A DNA stretch of 52,097 nt from an uncultured Bacteroidia bacterium (lineage in GTDB: Bacteria > Bacteroidota > Bacteroidia > Bacteroidales > UBA932). The first letter of the stretch is position 1. Each line of letters begins with the position of its first letter. The stretch is taken from contig CACWLD010000018.1 in assembly GCA_902761655.1 (NCBI GenBank), forward strand, positions 24,433-76,529, in the 5' to 3' direction. The notes below the pieces were generated by a model. That model saw only the letters and a program-made list of their open reading frames with translations, made no database searches and was not told where the DNA came from. This document shows positions 43,684 through 51,473 of this stretch, piece by piece. A program made the position numbers and the translations under genes.

Positions 43684-44445
43684 ATGAAAAAGAATTACTG
43701 GATAATTGCTCTTGCTTTATTGTTCTTAGGCGCTGTTATGTTGTATCTCCAAGCGGCTTTCTGCAAGGATAATATGATGTGGAATTCCATTACTGGAAAT
43801 GCGGCCAGTGCGTTGTTGATATGCGGCATTTTCAACCTGTTCCAGGAGATTTTCGTTAGGAAAGATTCGGATAAGAAAATGAGTGAAATGTTCAATCTGT
43901 CTTCTTCAATAACACGTTCTGGTCTTGAAGAACTTATGGTCGATTCCAGGGAATATGACTTCAAGCCGCTTGTTGAAGGTGCGACAAGATTTGTAGCAGT
44001 GATGAATGACGGGTACACATGGCTCGTTCATAATGATTTTGAGTTGAGAAAACGTTTTGATACTCCAGGTACTACTACTGAGTTTTATCTTGTGGATCCC
44101 GATGGAGTAGGAGGGGATTACCTAAGCAATAAGTGCTTGCCGTCATATGATATCAAGTTTAAGATTCTTCAGACTGTTGACGAACTGAAGGCTGTTTATT
44201 CCAAAAGTGAGAAAAAGGGTCGACTTGTAATAAAACTGATGGAATATGCTCCCACCCAATCTGTTTTCATCGCCGATGGCAAAGTGGTAATCACCCTCTA
44301 TCAGAATGGGTCCTACAAGCAGATCGTCCCTCTCTTTGTCTTCCAGAAAGATAGCAAGAAGAGCAATATCGCCCAATACTATCAGGAAGACCTGGAGAGT
44401 ATGCAGAACTCTTGCAAGGTGGAATTTGATTCATTGTCGGCCTAG
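43684..44445 (+). CDS. Two-TM protein with a possible PLD-fold-like cytosolic domain
   Basis: 253 aa, no firm family. Two hydrophobic helices at the N-terminus (about 5-26 and 32-57) are followed by a soluble domain of ~195 residues. That domain has FVAVMNDGYTWLVHN, FYLVDPDG, and a C-terminal part (LMEYAPTQSVFIADGKVVITLY then IVPLFVFQ). The last part has the layout of catalytically empty phospholipase-D-like domains found in sensor and effector proteins; no HxK motif is present. Composition is intermediate between the host genes to the left and the AT-rich genes to the right. It is transcribed toward the 96-aa gene 35 nt away and the ATPase/HNH pair. A sensor or membrane effector role is only a guess. 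Confidence 0.75.
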   Translation: MKKNYWIIALALLFLGAVMLYLQAAFCKDNMMWNSITGNAASALLICGIFNLFQEIFVRKDSDKKMSEMFNLSSSITRSGLEELMVDSREYDFKPLVEGATRFVAVMNDGYTWLVHNDFELRKRFDTPGTTTEFYLVDPDGVGGDYLSNKCLPSYDIKFKILQTVDELKAVYSKSEKKGRLVIKLMEYAPTQSVFIADGKVVITLYQNGSYKQIVPLFVFQKDSKKSNIAQYYQEDLESMQNSCKVEFDSLSA

Positions 44446-44480
44446 GCTAAGGCATCGCTGCGGAAAGCTGTTTTATTAGC

Positions 44481-44771
44481 ATGCAGTACGAGGTTTCAGA
44501 GAGTAATATACACCTCAAGTCGTCCTATGAGGTAAGCAAAGGAGACTTTGAACGGATCTTGGTTGCCATCCGTGAGCAGTATCCTGACTGTCTGGTTTGG
44601 AATAGGTCCGTCAGATCACTTCTGCGGGAGTGGGCTACGCACAATGCTTTCCATGCTATTGGTTTTCTCCGCAACAAAACAGCCGATACGGACCTGAACT
44701 GGCCACAAAAATGGTATATTCAACTAGGATACGCGATAGCGGGAGCAATTGTCTGGCCGTTTATCAAGTGA
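44481..44771 (+). CDS. Small orphan protein with C-terminal hydrophobic helix
   Basis: 96 aa, unrecognised. The first 75 residues are polar with several Trp (VWNRSV, REWATHNAFHAIGFLRNK, NWPQKW). The last ~17 residues (IQLGYAIAGAIVWPFIK) are hydrophobic and could be membrane-inserted. It lies between the two-TM gene and the ATPase gene in the same direction. A start at the ATG at 44481 is the only option of reasonable length. Could be a small partner of either neighbour. Confidence 0.6.
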   Translation: MQYEVSESNIHLKSSYEVSKGDFERILVAIREQYPDCLVWNRSVRSLLREWATHNAFHAIGFLRNKTADTDLNWPQKWYIQLGYAIAGAIVWPFIK

Positions 44772-44836
44772 GGTGAATTAGATTGGCCAGAGAGTTTTTA
44801 TTATTCTTTTGGTGGATTGATTATAATAGCTAAATT

Positions 44837-46849
44837 ATGCAAAAGAAAATTCAAGAATTCGTTATTTCTGCATTAAGGATTGATCCACAATGCAAAACAG
44901 AATTGCGTAAAGTCTTAAAAGATGAAATCTATATGTTCAATAAACGTTGTTGTATTACAGCGGATAAAAGAATTGTATTAAATACAGACTACAAAAGTGA
45001 ATATAATGTTTATGGATCAAAGATTTGCATTAACACAATAGTCGGAATGAATGGGAGTGGTAAGTCTTCTATATTAGAAATGATTTACCGTATAATTAAT
45101 AATTTCAGTTCTCTATTAGTTAGAGATACCAGACGGGGAGCCGCTTATCCTTTATTCTTCATAGATGGTTTATGGGCATCGTTATATTATGTAATTGATA
45201 ATGGAGTTAAGACGCAATTGGCTTGTATTTCCTGTCAAGGACATGATGTTTCTTTAGATATAGATGGTGAAAAAGTTTTTCCGTTTTATCTTCATGGAGC
45301 AGCGAGAACATGGTCACAATCAGACATAGCTGAGCATTGGGATAAGCTTTTTTATACCATAGTCACAAATTATTCTGTACAATCTTTCATTAGTACAGAT
45401 TTCGAGAATGAAGAGTGCTTTAAGATAGGAGGGAAAGGGAAGGCTCAATTAAAAGAAGGCAATCAATGGATGTCGAGTCTCTTTAATAAGAACGATGGTT
45501 ATCTTGTTCCTATAGTACTCAATCCATATCGGGATAATAAAGGAAATATGAATGCGGAAGTTGAGAGAAGGCTCACAACAAACCGATTATTATCCATATT
45601 AATCTTCTTCAAAGAGCATAAGATAGAGTTTATAGAAGGGTATAAACTTCAAGATATTAGATATGAATGTGATATTAATAGTGTAGTTGATAAGTATGTG
45701 GGAAGTGTTAACGAGGATTTAGAAGACTCAATAAAGCTTCGTGTGTGGGGATTTTCTAAAGTAGTTAAAAGGCAAGGGACATACGCATTTGAGATAATAA
45801 AAAGGTTTGGGTTACAGGGATTGAATTATTCTAATAACCTTATAGAGAGAGCTGCTGCGTATTTGGTATATAAAGTACTATCTGTGGCCAGGAACTACCC
45901 CACGTATAGTTCTTTTGAAATATCAAAAGGGCCGTTACTATTCGACGAACAAGTTTCTCCTCAGGATAAGAATAGATTATTAGAAATGGTTGATAACATC
46001 ATTAAAGACAGATCCCATATCACTCTGAAAATAAGACAAACACGCCGTTTCTTACAGCGGTATAATCCCGATAAATGTGGCAATGTTGATTTACTCGGTT
46101 CGTTTTCATTTTATGAATATCAAAAAGCCCTTGGTGATTCAGTTAACGCGGGAGGTTTAACTACTATTATGGAACAAATACCACCTTCCTTTTTTGTTCC
46201 TACAATATTATTTGATAAAATTGAGAAAGGAGAGGCTTTAAAACAGGCTGTTCCAATAACCAAAATGAGCTCGGGGGAACGTCAATTCTTATACAATTTC
46301 AGTACTATAATTTACCATATGAGGAATCTTTTATCAATACAAGATTCCAGGCGAGTAAGGTATCGGGCTATTCATCTGGTTTTCGATGAAGTTGAAATAT
46401 GTTTCCATCCCGAATATCAGCGAAAGTTTGTCAATAGCTTGCTATCAGTATTAAAAAAAACGCGTCTCATCACGAATTGCTCGGTTCAAATTACCATAGC
46501 TACTCATTCTCCGTTTATACTATCAGATGTGCCTCAAGACAACATCCTTTATTTGGAAGATGGGCATGATGTAAGCTCTAGAATGACAGTAAATCCTTTT
46601 GGCGCAAATATCAATGATGTGTTACAGCAGAGTTTCTTCTTAGAGAATGGTTTTGTTGGAGAATTCGCACAGAACAAGATTAATTCTCTGGTAAACTATC
46701 TTAAGACAGAAATTAATATAGATGAATGGAGCCCGGAATCAGCAAAATACTTCATAGAGAATGTTGTAGGAGAGCCCATAATCAAGAACTTATTAAGAGA
46801 GTTATTAACAGATAAAGGCTGGAGTTATGAGAAAGATTTTAATTACTAG
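44837..46849 (+). CDS. Septu-like AAA/ABC-type ATPase (PtuA-like)
   Basis: 670-aa SMC/OLD-like ATPase of a predicted anti-phage system. Walker A is GMNGSGKSS at 70-78; the ABC signature is SSGE at 478-481; Walker B FDEVE at 516-520 supplies the catalytic Glu; the His switch is THSPF at 556-560. Between Walker A and the signature lie ~400 residues with no zinc hook or coiled coil that I can see. It overlaps the HNH nuclease gene by 23 nt, the arrangement of PtuA/PtuB in Septu. It is longer than the PtuA proteins I know (roughly 450-560 aa). The gene is strikingly AT-rich and uses ATA, AGA and TTA codons, unlike the host genes, which suggests horizontal gain. No reverse transcriptase is adjacent, so it is not an obvious retron module. 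Confidence 0.82.
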   Translation: MQKKIQEFVISALRIDPQCKTELRKVLKDEIYMFNKRCCITADKRIVLNTDYKSEYNVYGSKICINTIVGMNGSGKSSILEMIYRIINNFSSLLVRDTRRGAAYPLFFIDGLWASLYYVIDNGVKTQLACISCQGHDVSLDIDGEKVFPFYLHGAARTWSQSDIAEHWDKLFYTIVTNYSVQSFISTDFENEECFKIGGKGKAQLKEGNQWMSSLFNKNDGYLVPIVLNPYRDNKGNMNAEVERRLTTNRLLSILIFFKEHKIEFIEGYKLQDIRYECDINSVVDKYVGSVNEDLEDSIKLRVWGFSKVVKRQGTYAFEIIKRFGLQGLNYSNNLIERAAAYLVYKVLSVARNYPTYSSFEISKGPLLFDEQVSPQDKNRLLEMVDNIIKDRSHITLKIRQTRRFLQRYNPDKCGNVDLLGSFSFYEYQKALGDSVNAGGLTTIMEQIPPSFFVPTILFDKIEKGEALKQAVPITKMSSGERQFLYNFSTIIYHMRNLLSIQDSRRVRYRAIHLVFDEVEICFHPEYQRKFVNSLLSVLKKTRLITNCSVQITIATHSPFILSDVPQDNILYLEDGHDVSSRMTVNPFGANINDVLQQSFFLENGFVGEFAQNKINSLVNYLKTEINIDEWSPESAKYFIENVVGEPIIKNLLRELLTDKGWSYEKDFNY

Positions 46850-47825
46850 TAATGTTGAAGCTCTTGCGAAAGATTATCGAACAAATCTTTTCAATGGAAG
46901 AAATAGTAGTTTCACAAAACCGAAAGATAGGATTAAGAAGTTATTAGAGGACATAAAGGATAAAAAAGAGGTAGGGTACAATAACTGGGTAGATTACGCA
47001 TATTATCTTCAGAGTATTTTTGACCATTATGATGAACTTTTGGATTTGAGGCCTAAAGAGTTTGATCGTTATCAGAAGCTGTATTTCGATGTCGATGAAA
47101 GACTTCTTAAAGACAAAAAATGGATTAAAAATAAAAATAGTAGAAAATCTTTTGCTGATACTGTTGTTGAATTGATGCGGTATGAAGATGTTAGACAGAA
47201 AGAGATTATTCCATATATTGAGAAGCTAGGAATCCATACATGTGTTTATTGTAATACTCAATATACCCCTACTGTTCATATTAAAAAAGGCAAGGTATTA
47301 GGTGGTTATGAGCTTGATCATAATAAGCCAAAATCCAAATACCCTTTTTTGTGTACTTCATTTTTCAATCTATATCCAGTTTGTTCAAATTGTAATGGAT
47401 GGAAGTTGGATAGAGAAGCAGAATTTGAATTGTATACTGAGGATCCCTCTCAGTTGGAGCTATTTGAATTTAAACTAGAAAAAGCTTCAATTATTAAGTA
47501 TATGCTGTTTCAGAATGCCTCTGTTTTAAAGATTCTGTTAGATAGCAATCATTTCTCGCTGCTGAGAAATCATAATCAGTTGTTCCATTTGGAAGAGTAT
47601 TACTCTTCTTTTCGTGATGTGGCAGAAGAATTAATATGGAAAAGCAAGACGCGAAACGATGTTTACAAGGATCAAATGATAAAGAGTTTCAATATATTAT
47701 TTCCCAGGAAAAAGGCCGACGTCAATCGCTTCTTATATGGTTTCTATCCATTATCACAAGACATTCATCGCCGGCCTCTTACAAAATTGCAACAGGATAT
47801 AGCTAAGCAGTTGAAAATATACTAA
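46827..47825 (+). CDS. HNH endonuclease (PtuB-like)
   Basis: 332 aa, predicted nuclease partner of the ATPase. The zinc/HNH core occupies residues 139-195: Cys139/Cys142 (TCVYCN), the catalytic LDH (164-165), Asn181 in FFNLYP, and Cys186/Cys189 with Asn190 (VCSNCN). About 135 residues of charged sequence precede the core and 135 follow (LFHLEEYYSSFRDVAEEL, then FLYGFYPLSQDIHRRP), so it is longer than a minimal PtuB. Its start lies 23 nt inside the ATPase gene, which implies coupled translation. In Septu the ATPase and nuclease form one complex that cleaves nucleic acid after phage infection; that role is inferred here from family and pairing. Confidence 0.85.
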   Translation: MRKILITSNVEALAKDYRTNLFNGRNSSFTKPKDRIKKLLEDIKDKKEVGYNNWVDYAYYLQSIFDHYDELLDLRPKEFDRYQKLYFDVDERLLKDKKWIKNKNSRKSFADTVVELMRYEDVRQKEIIPYIEKLGIHTCVYCNTQYTPTVHIKKGKVLGGYELDHNKPKSKYPFLCTSFFNLYPVCSNCNGWKLDREAEFELYTEDPSQLELFEFKLEKASIIKYMLFQNASVLKILLDSNHFSLLRNHNQLFHLEEYYSSFRDVAEELIWKSKTRNDVYKDQMIKSFNILFPRKKADVNRFLYGFYPLSQDIHRRPLTKLQQDIAKQLKIY

Positions 47826-48004
47826 ATAAAAGGGAAGGCAGTTTGCTGGATTCTAATCCGATAAGCCTTGGGGAGATAGGATAAGCGTCGTGTCAACTGC
47901 GAGTTGGTGCTTAGCCTCAGGAATTGCAGTCGATGGAAACGAATACGTGACAGCCTATACAGATTCAAGGTGGCAATACAGAACAGTGTCGACATATCGC
48001 TAAT

Positions 48005-48267
48005 GCTGTCAGTTGTGGAAGAGAAGAACCGTTCTGAAGAATTTGAGTTACCCACGATAACAGTTGACAATGGATAGAAATCACTCGCTCTTACCTCTCT
48101 TGGGTGCTGGGCGTGAACTAGAACGAGAACACAAACGGGCTGATACGCCGTACATCCCGAAAGGTACAAACTTCAGCGGGCCGAAAGACTAGATGCTTGC
48201 CGAGATAGAATGGAATCCGAGCCAATGGTTCCGTAAGTCACTGGATTACAGGACATCGTTGGAATAA
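48005..48267 (+). pseudogene. Decayed IS30-family transposase, C-terminal part
   Basis: No intact ORF, but reading across frames recovers the IS30 DDE domain. TITVDNG (from 48054, frame broken by TAG) is the second-Asp motif; NENTNGLIR (48122-48148) then, after a one-base deletion, YIPKGTNFSG (48151-48180); MLAEIEWN (48193-48216) after an in-frame TAG at 48190; and RKSLDYRTSLE (to 48264). At least two frameshifts and two stops make it non-functional. Its N-terminal part is not recognisable between 47826 and 48005, and no inverted terminal repeats are clear. Confidence 0.8.
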
Positions 48268-48340
48268 TGGAAACAATTAATTAACTTGGACTATTGAGGT
48301 GTTGCTCTATAGAATATTATTCACCAGATAAGCTATCGCT

Positions 48341-48348
48341 TAGTTTTG
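48341..48348 (+). promoter_or_regulatory. Probable -7 element for the Kiwa pair
   Basis: TAGTTTTG matches TAnnTTTG, 25 nt before the kwaA ATG. No good -33 TTG is found at the usual distance. Confidence 0.45.
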
Positions 48349-48373
48349 TATGGTTAAATAGACAATAATAAAT

Positions 48374-48988
48374 ATGAAAAAGAACAAGTTTCCCAAGGTG
48401 CTACTTTTTATTCTATCTATGGCACCATTCTTTATTATTCTTGGCTTGATGGCAATGGATATTCCAATTATTCTTGATAAGGAGGCGGAGTTTATAGGAT
48501 GGCGTCAATTGTGGATTAATACGAGGATGGGATGTGTTATCATCCTCATATCCATACTATTAGAAATATGTGTTTTTTTGCTTTTAAGAATAGTTTGTAA
48601 TCAAGAAGCAAAAGAGCAAGCTGAAGCCATAGAATCTATAGAAGATAAGAATTATGAGCTAATTACATTTGTCACGTCATTATTTTTACCATTAATAAGT
48701 TTCCAGTATGATCAATTGAGTCATTGGTTCGTGACTCTCTTAATCATTATCCTACTAGGTTATATATTCTGCCATTTTGATGGCTTTTACACAAATCCTA
48801 CACTGGCTCTTTTTGGCTACAGGTTATATAAAGTTACGCTCGGCAATCAACGCCAAGGAGATTCAAAAAAAAGTCGCCAGATAATAATAATTACTCAAAC
48901 TAAACTTCGCCCAGACAACCGAGTACAGTGTTTAAGGCTAACGGATACAGTATATTATGCAACTTTAATAAAGAAGGATTATGAATAA
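48374..48988 (+). CDS. kwaA: Kiwa defence membrane protein KwaA
   Basis: 204-aa membrane protein with about four hydrophobic segments (roughly 8-29, 48-73, 92-110, 114-135) and a C-terminal soluble tail with strand-rich RLYKVTLGNQ and RQIIIITQTKLRPD. Size, topology, AT-rich composition and, above all, its partner fit KwaA, the membrane component of Kiwa, which senses phage attachment or infection at the inner membrane. The TGY-type sequence itself diverges, so the call leans on the next gene, which overlaps its 3' end by 8 nt. Confidence 0.78.
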   Translation: MKKNKFPKVLLFILSMAPFFIILGLMAMDIPIILDKEAEFIGWRQLWINTRMGCVIILISILLEICVFLLLRIVCNQEAKEQAEAIESIEDKNYELITFVTSLFLPLISFQYDQLSHWFVTLLIIILLGYIFCHFDGFYTNPTLALFGYRLYKVTLGNQRQGDSKKSRQIIIITQTKLRPDNRVQCLRLTDTVYYATLIKKDYE

Positions 48989-49949
48989 AGAAGAACTCAT
49001 CAACAGAGTAAACTTTGTCTTAGGAGATGGGCATAAAGAACTCCAATTATTTGGCTTTGTATCTAATGATGACAATCCCTATCGGATTAGCATTTCAACA
49101 ACTTTAGAGGCAAAACTATTAGGAGTTATTGCCGAAGGCATTAAAACCTTGATTATAGATAACAATTACGAAATAATAAGCTTTTCAACTGCCGATGAAA
49201 GGAAGAATCGGTATTATGAGTATGATTTAGATGACAAGCCTGAGAGAATGTACTGTATGTCTACAGTCATAGGGAATCATAGCGTAGAGGAGTTTAATCT
49301 TAATCCACAAACAATAACTACATTAGACGCTCTAATCTTTTTGATATCAGATGGTGATGGAAAAGCTTTTACTGTTTATAAAGTATTGTCTTCTGTAGAA
49401 AAGGTTGTTAAAAGTTCAAAAACCCTTTTAGCGAGAATTGGAATTGGGAACAGTATTCTTGATGAAGAGCAACAGCCAATTATAAAAATCGGCCCCAAGT
49501 TCCAAATAATTTTCACCGAGTCTGACAATGAAGGAACATATGTTTTTTTAGAATCATCAATTGTTGAATCAAAGTTTGATTTAAAACAGATTCTAAGTAA
49601 TCAAGCAGCAAGAGATATTGGTATTATTCAAAATACGAATCTTTTGAATGATATCACTAAGCTTCAACATTACGCACAGAAAGCTTCTTTTAGCAGGAAG
49701 TTAGTGGGTGTTATGAGGTCATCAAAGGTTATAAAGGATAGTATTCCCAAAAACAGGGTTCTGAAGTTCATAGAAAATGATGAAGAGCTGAAGACCAAGT
49801 TAAGAATCAAAATTAAAGACGAAGAGGCTTTCATAGAAATCAATAATATAGAGAGTGCAAAAGCATTCCTGGATCTCCTAAATGATGAGTATTTATACTC
49901 GTCATTAACAGATCAGAAGTATCAAGCTGTTGCGAAAGATGAACGATAA
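48981..49949 (+). CDS. kwaB: Kiwa defence protein KwaB (DUF4868)
   Basis: 322-aa soluble protein of the DUF4868 family. The C-terminal signature is clear: KAFLDLLNDEYLYSSLTDQ followed by KYQAVAKDE. The middle has FLESSIVESKFDLKQIL and a Lys-rich segment (KVIKDSIPKNRVLKFIE), compatible with nucleic-acid binding reported for KwaB. In Kiwa, KwaB complexes with KwaA at the membrane and blocks phage DNA replication or late transcription after infection. Coupled to kwaA by an 8-nt overlap. No further gene is attached, so this is the two-gene form. Confidence 0.83.
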   Translation: MNKEELINRVNFVLGDGHKELQLFGFVSNDDNPYRISISTTLEAKLLGVIAEGIKTLIIDNNYEIISFSTADERKNRYYEYDLDDKPERMYCMSTVIGNHSVEEFNLNPQTITTLDALIFLISDGDGKAFTVYKVLSSVEKVVKSSKTLLARIGIGNSILDEEQQPIIKIGPKFQIIFTESDNEGTYVFLESSIVESKFDLKQILSNQAARDIGIIQNTNLLNDITKLQHYAQKASFSRKLVGVMRSSKVIKDSIPKNRVLKFIENDEELKTKLRIKIKDEEAFIEINNIESAKAFLDLLNDEYLYSSLTDQKYQAVAKDER

Positions 49950-50283
49950 ATAATTATGTTATCTTCGAGAATGAATTCCCTTTGGGTTCTTGCAAAGGAT
50001 AGTGGTTCTAGAGAGTGGCATGGTGATAATCGAGTCTTTATTAAGGGAGTGATGAACTTAAGTTAGAATCCCCTGTATTTTAGTAATTTGCTTGTACTTA
50101 GTAATGGATTTGACCTTGATGCCGGTCTGCCTACTAGTTAAAGCAGTTTGCTGAAAGTGATTATTCCCCCTTGTAGCCTTCCCTAATTATGAGAAGTTCA
50201 CAATTGGAGTGGAGAGCTGTTTGATATGGGTGGAGGTAACTTCTCGAATTAATTGTTAAATTTGAGAAGTTAAGTTTATAATT
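49950..50283 (+). other. Gene-free interval right of the Kiwa pair
   Basis: 334 nt with no gene. The left two thirds show nothing I can identify. The right end (50191-50271) has three copies of GAGAAGTT/AACTTCTC, two of which form a hairpin just before the next gene. It probably marks the right junction of the acquired island. Confidence 0.5.
50238..50271 (+). promoter_or_regulatory. Hairpin with embedded -7 box before the capsule-sugar gene
   Basis: AACTTCTCGAATT (50238-50250) pairs with AATTTGAGAAGTT (50259-50271), 13 bp with one G-T pair and an 8-nt loop. TAAATTTG (50257-50264), an exact -7 match, lies in the right arm. The ATG is 12 nt further on. A regulator binding the palindrome would block the promoter. 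A third GAGAAGTT is at 50191. Confidence 0.5.
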
Positions 50284-51447
50284 ATGAAGATACTGGTTAC
50301 CGGGGCAAAGGGGTTCGTAGGGAAAAACCTTTGTGCGCAGTTGAGGAATAATAAGGAGGAAGTCTTTGCATACGATGTGGATACACCGGATGTGATGCTG
50401 GAGGAGTGGTGTGCGCAGGCGGACTTCGTGTTTAATCTGACAGGGATAGATCTTCCTGATGAGCCCAAGGCTCTTAAAGCGGGAATTGTGGACTTTTCGG
50501 CCAGGCTCCTGGACGCGCTCAAGCATCACGGGAACAAATGTCCCGTGATGCTGGCCAGCTCCCAGAAAGCCTCGCTGGCCGGGCGCTTCGCAAACACAGA
50601 GTATGGCAAAAGCAAGAAAGCAGGTGAGGACATCTTCTTCAAGTATGCAGATGAGACTGGCGCTAAGGTGTTGGTTTACAGACTTCCCGGTTTGTTTGGC
50701 AAATGGGCTAAGCCAGTCGTTAACGGAGTTGTAGGAACATTCTGCAATGCAATTGCCAATGATCTTCCATATAAGGTCAATGATCCTACCGTGCAGTTGG
50801 ACTTGGTGTATGTAGATGATCTGGTGGAAGAGATGATGGCGGCGCTCCAGGGGAAGGAGCACAGGTGTGATTACGATGGCATCGGCGCGTATCCTGTTCG
50901 AGATGGAAAGTATTGTTATGTACCTGTGAGCCATCGGGTTTCTCTGGGAGAGATTGTATCGCTGCTGCATAAGTTCGATGATCAGCGGAAGACTCTGGTG
51001 ATGCCGGAGATCCCATCGGGCAGTTTTGCCAAGAAACTGTACAGCACTTTTTTGAGTTATCTGCCTGCGTCAAAGGTGGCGTTCCCGCTGAAGATGAACT
51101 TTGACGGGAAGGGATCCTGTACGGACGTTCTGAAGACAGTAGGGAGTGGCCAGTTCAGTGTTGAGGTGATCAACCCCGGAATGACAAAAGGGCACCAGTG
51201 GCATAACAGCAAGTGGGAACTTTTTGTTGTGGTGAGCGGAAGGGCGCTGATCAAGGAGAGGAAGATTGATTCAAATCAGGTTCTTCAATTTGAGGTGTCT
51301 GGCTCTGAGATGAAAGCTGTTCATATGTTGCCCGGGTATACCCACAGCATCGAGAATCTATCGGTAACGGAGCCTTTGGTTGTATTGATGTGGACCAATG
51401 AAGCGCTCGATCCCCAGAAACCGGATACTTATTCTTTGAAAGTTTAA
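50284..51447 (+). CDS. Cap5F/WbjC-like bifunctional reductase (SDR + cupin) of capsule sugar synthesis
   Basis: 387 aa. Residues 1-240 are an extended-SDR domain with the NAD-binding GAKGFVGKNL and a YxxxK-like YGKSKKAGED motif. Residues about 265-387 are a cupin: GMTKGHQWHNSKWELFVVVSG holds the metal-binding His/His/Glu set and VHMLPGYTHSIENL the last His. This layout matches Cap5F/WbjC, which acts in UDP-N-acetyl-L-fucosamine synthesis by C3-epimerisation and C4-reduction. The partners Cap5E/Cap5G are not in the window, so the product sugar is inferred. Host-like composition returns with this gene. Confidence 0.78.
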   Translation: MKILVTGAKGFVGKNLCAQLRNNKEEVFAYDVDTPDVMLEEWCAQADFVFNLTGIDLPDEPKALKAGIVDFSARLLDALKHHGNKCPVMLASSQKASLAGRFANTEYGKSKKAGEDIFFKYADETGAKVLVYRLPGLFGKWAKPVVNGVVGTFCNAIANDLPYKVNDPTVQLDLVYVDDLVEEMMAALQGKEHRCDYDGIGAYPVRDGKYCYVPVSHRVSLGEIVSLLHKFDDQRKTLVMPEIPSGSFAKKLYSTFLSYLPASKVAFPLKMNFDGKGSCTDVLKTVGSGQFSVEVINPGMTKGHQWHNSKWELFVVVSGRALIKERKIDSNQVLQFEVSGSEMKAVHMLPGYTHSIENLSVTEPLVVLMWTNEALDPQKPDTYSLKV

Positions 51448-51473
51448 CACTTAACTAACTAATAATTAATACT

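Larger units (their letters stand above)
47826..48373 (+). other. Gene-free interval between the Septu-like and Kiwa pairs
   Basis: About 550 nt with no intact gene. The middle and right hold the IS30-family remnant. The left ~180 nt (47826-48004) is probably older transposon sequence but I cannot prove it. The last ~100 nt are AT-rich and contain the promoter of the Kiwa pair. The GC content of the remnant is visibly higher than that of the genes on both sides. Confidence 0.6.

Noticed and set aside
47822-48169. 115-aa minus-strand open frame in the gap after the HNH gene
   Set aside because: No start context or motif, and its sequence is explained by the plus-strand IS30 remnant.
43684-48373. 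Retron or reverse-transcriptase module next to the ATPase/HNH pair
   Set aside because: Some PtuAB pairs work with retrons, but no YxDD-containing reverse transcriptase or msr/msd-like structured interval is present in the surrounding sequence.
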